This document shows positions 11,235-12,208 of a DNA stretch of 12,208 bases, piece by piece. The translations under genes and the position numbers were made by a program. The stretch lies in contig CAYJRY010000040.1 in NCBI GenBank assembly GCA_964372855.1, positions 1-12,208 of the forward strand, in the 5' to 3' direction. The notes below the pieces were generated by a model. The model worked only from the letters and a program-made list of their open reading frames with translations, was not told the DNA's origin and did not search any database. How positions within the stretch are numbered: the first letter of the stretch is position 1; each line of letters starts with the position of its first letter. The DNA is from JACOXT01 sp964372855. Its GTDB lineage: Bacteria; Patescibacteriota; Microgenomatia; Levybacterales; UBA12049.

Positions 11235-12188
11235 TTATTTTTCTTTATTCTCTTTTTCTTTTACAAGAGTTCTGCCTTTAAGAGTTAGATAAGCAAAAGT
11301 TCTTCCAACTTTATCTATTTCAACTGGAGGCATTAAGTATTCTAATTTGTGATCAAATTTTCGATGATCCCCTTTATCATATGTGATTTTTTGCATTGCT
11401 ATGTTAAAAACTGCATTCATCCCTAGGTATATACCTAGAAAAATAAGATCATTCTGAGGACCCAAAGTTGCAAACATAAGAGGGAGTACACTTCCAATCA
11501 CTTTTCTCCAAAGATGTTTATCTTTTGTATTTGTTAATTTTTCTCTGCGAACACATTGCCTAATTCCCTTTCTCAGAAGTACATTAAATTTTTCAACAAA
11601 TCTTTTTTGCAATTCTTTGTCACTGAAATTTCTCTCTTCTAGTTCTTTTCTTAGCCTTCTATCGTCTATCTCAATTCTCCATCCCTCTTCTATAGCTGAT
11701 ACTTCTAAAATTGGAAATTCCTTTTTCTTGCTATTTACCCTTCTTTTAGAATAAATGAATTCTTCAACTAACTCTTGACTTTCTTCGCTTGGAGGAAAAG
11801 AGAGTTTAGATGTAAGAAAAACTTTTCCATCAAGATGGGCAATTTTTAATGCTTTCTCAACTGCATTCCTATTTAGATCCATTTGTTGAGCAAAGTGTCC
11901 TCCGTAAGCATTAACTAATAAATGGTTTTCTTGTGAATCTGGATTTATAAAAGGCTCAAACCCATCTACTTTTTTTCCCGAACCCTTGTTCTCGGATTTA
12001 TGATCAGAATAATCTTTCCTGAGTTCTTTTTTTAATCTCGCCAAAAGCTCTCTAACCTTCATCAATCTTAGTTCAAAGTTAACTAAACTTGGAGGATGAA
12101 TTATATTTTCTGAACCTAAAGATATTTTTCTACTAAAAGGCGATCTTTCTTCCTGAGAATGTCTAAATATTTCTTTTCCTAATCCCAT
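11235..12188 (-). CDS. Unrecognised protein with a C-terminal membrane hairpin
   Basis: I do not recognise this 317-residue protein. Residues 1-75 are charged, with a probable helix or coiled coil at 38-60 (RLMKVRELLARLKKELRK). Residues 76-165 look globular (LLVNAYGGHFAQQMDLNRNAVEKALKIAHLDGKVFL). Residues 173-215 are strongly charged and helical. Two hydrophobic segments at about 229-245 and 248-266, joined by GPQND, look like a membrane hairpin. The C-terminal 50 residues are polar and end KEKENKEK. Without a signal peptide, both ends are probably cytoplasmic (inference). ATG 12188 follows a possible -10 box by 9 nt, and upstream sequence ends at the window edge. The stop lies 20 bp before the PimB-like gene, which has its own promoter. 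Confidence 0.7.
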   Translation of the reverse strand: MGLGKEIFRHSQEERSPFSRKISLGSENIIHPPSLVNFELRLMKVRELLARLKKELRKDYSDHKSENKGSGKKVDGFEPFINPDSQENHLLVNAYGGHFAQQMDLNRNAVEKALKIAHLDGKVFLTSKLSFPPSEESQELVEEFIYSKRRVNSKKKEFPILEVSAIEEGWRIEIDDRRLRKELEERNFSDKELQKRFVEKFNVLLRKGIRQCVRREKLTNTKDKHLWRKVIGSVLPLMFATLGPQNDLIFLGIYLGMNAVFNIAMQKITYDKGDHRKFDHKLEYLMPPVEIDKVGRTFAYLTLKGRTLVKEKENKEK

Positions 12189-12197
12189 AGTAGACGA

Positions 12198-12203
12198 ATT
12201 TTA
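12198..12203 (-). promoter_or_regulatory. Possible -10 box at the right edge
   Basis: The minus strand reads TAAAAT, then 9 nt and ATG 12188. The -35 region lies outside the window, so this is a weak call based on spacing like the other genes. Confidence 0.3.
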
Positions 12204-12208
12204 CTATA

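Overview
The window is an AT-rich, gene-dense stretch of a bacterial chromosome. Every credible gene is on the minus strand, so genes are described here from right to left, in the direction of transcription. TGA and TAA are both used as ordinary stops, so the genetic code looks standard. Short spacers, several glycosyltransferases with low-GC codon use, small membrane-anchored proteins of unknown function, near absence of Shine-Dalgarno sites and 7-bp tandem repeats suggest a Patescibacteria/CPR member, perhaps Microgenomates. That placement is inference from gene style; no marker gene is present.

Layout from right to left. An unrecognised 317-residue protein with a hydrophobic hairpin (11235-12188) is followed by a PimB-like GT4 glycosyltransferase (10028-11215), a second GT4 (8958-10022) and a single-pass membrane protein with a PsbP-like outer domain (8229-8936). 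A spacer of about 230 bp with a 26-bp perfect AT palindrome leads to a BrnT/CopG-type toxin-antitoxin pair (7961-7409). Next come a 31-codon remnant of a GT4 gene (7261-7353) and an APH-like kinase whose natural 5' end carries an in-frame stop at codon 8 (7227-6076). Then follow two abutting GT4 genes (6009-4963 and 4962-3799), a GT5 glycogen/starch synthase (3784-2351), two small exported or anchored proteins (2318-1815 and 1769-1431), a GalT-family nucleotidyltransferase (1386-490), and the 5' part of an exported G8-domain protein running off the left edge (414-1).

Working together, the five full-length glycosyltransferases, the GalT-family enzyme and the kinase form a sugar-nucleotide and glycan cluster. 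GlgA and the GalT-family enzyme point to alpha-glucan storage. The GT4 enzymes point to a surface glycan, and the exported proteins could be its carriers or envelope partners (inference).

The most notable signals are five. (1) Many genes have a -10 box, often an extended TGn one, ending only 6-9 nt before the ATG, which predicts leaderless mRNAs. The antitoxin is the one gene with a strong Shine-Dalgarno. (2) An 8-bp inverted repeat lies over the toxin -10 box. (3) Two unrelated exported proteins share a colinear 61-residue leader region. (4) The truncated GT copy and an intact GT gene share 47 identical bases that flank the PsbP-like/toxin-antitoxin block. (5) Heptamer and palindromic repeats have been absorbed in frame into coding sequences.
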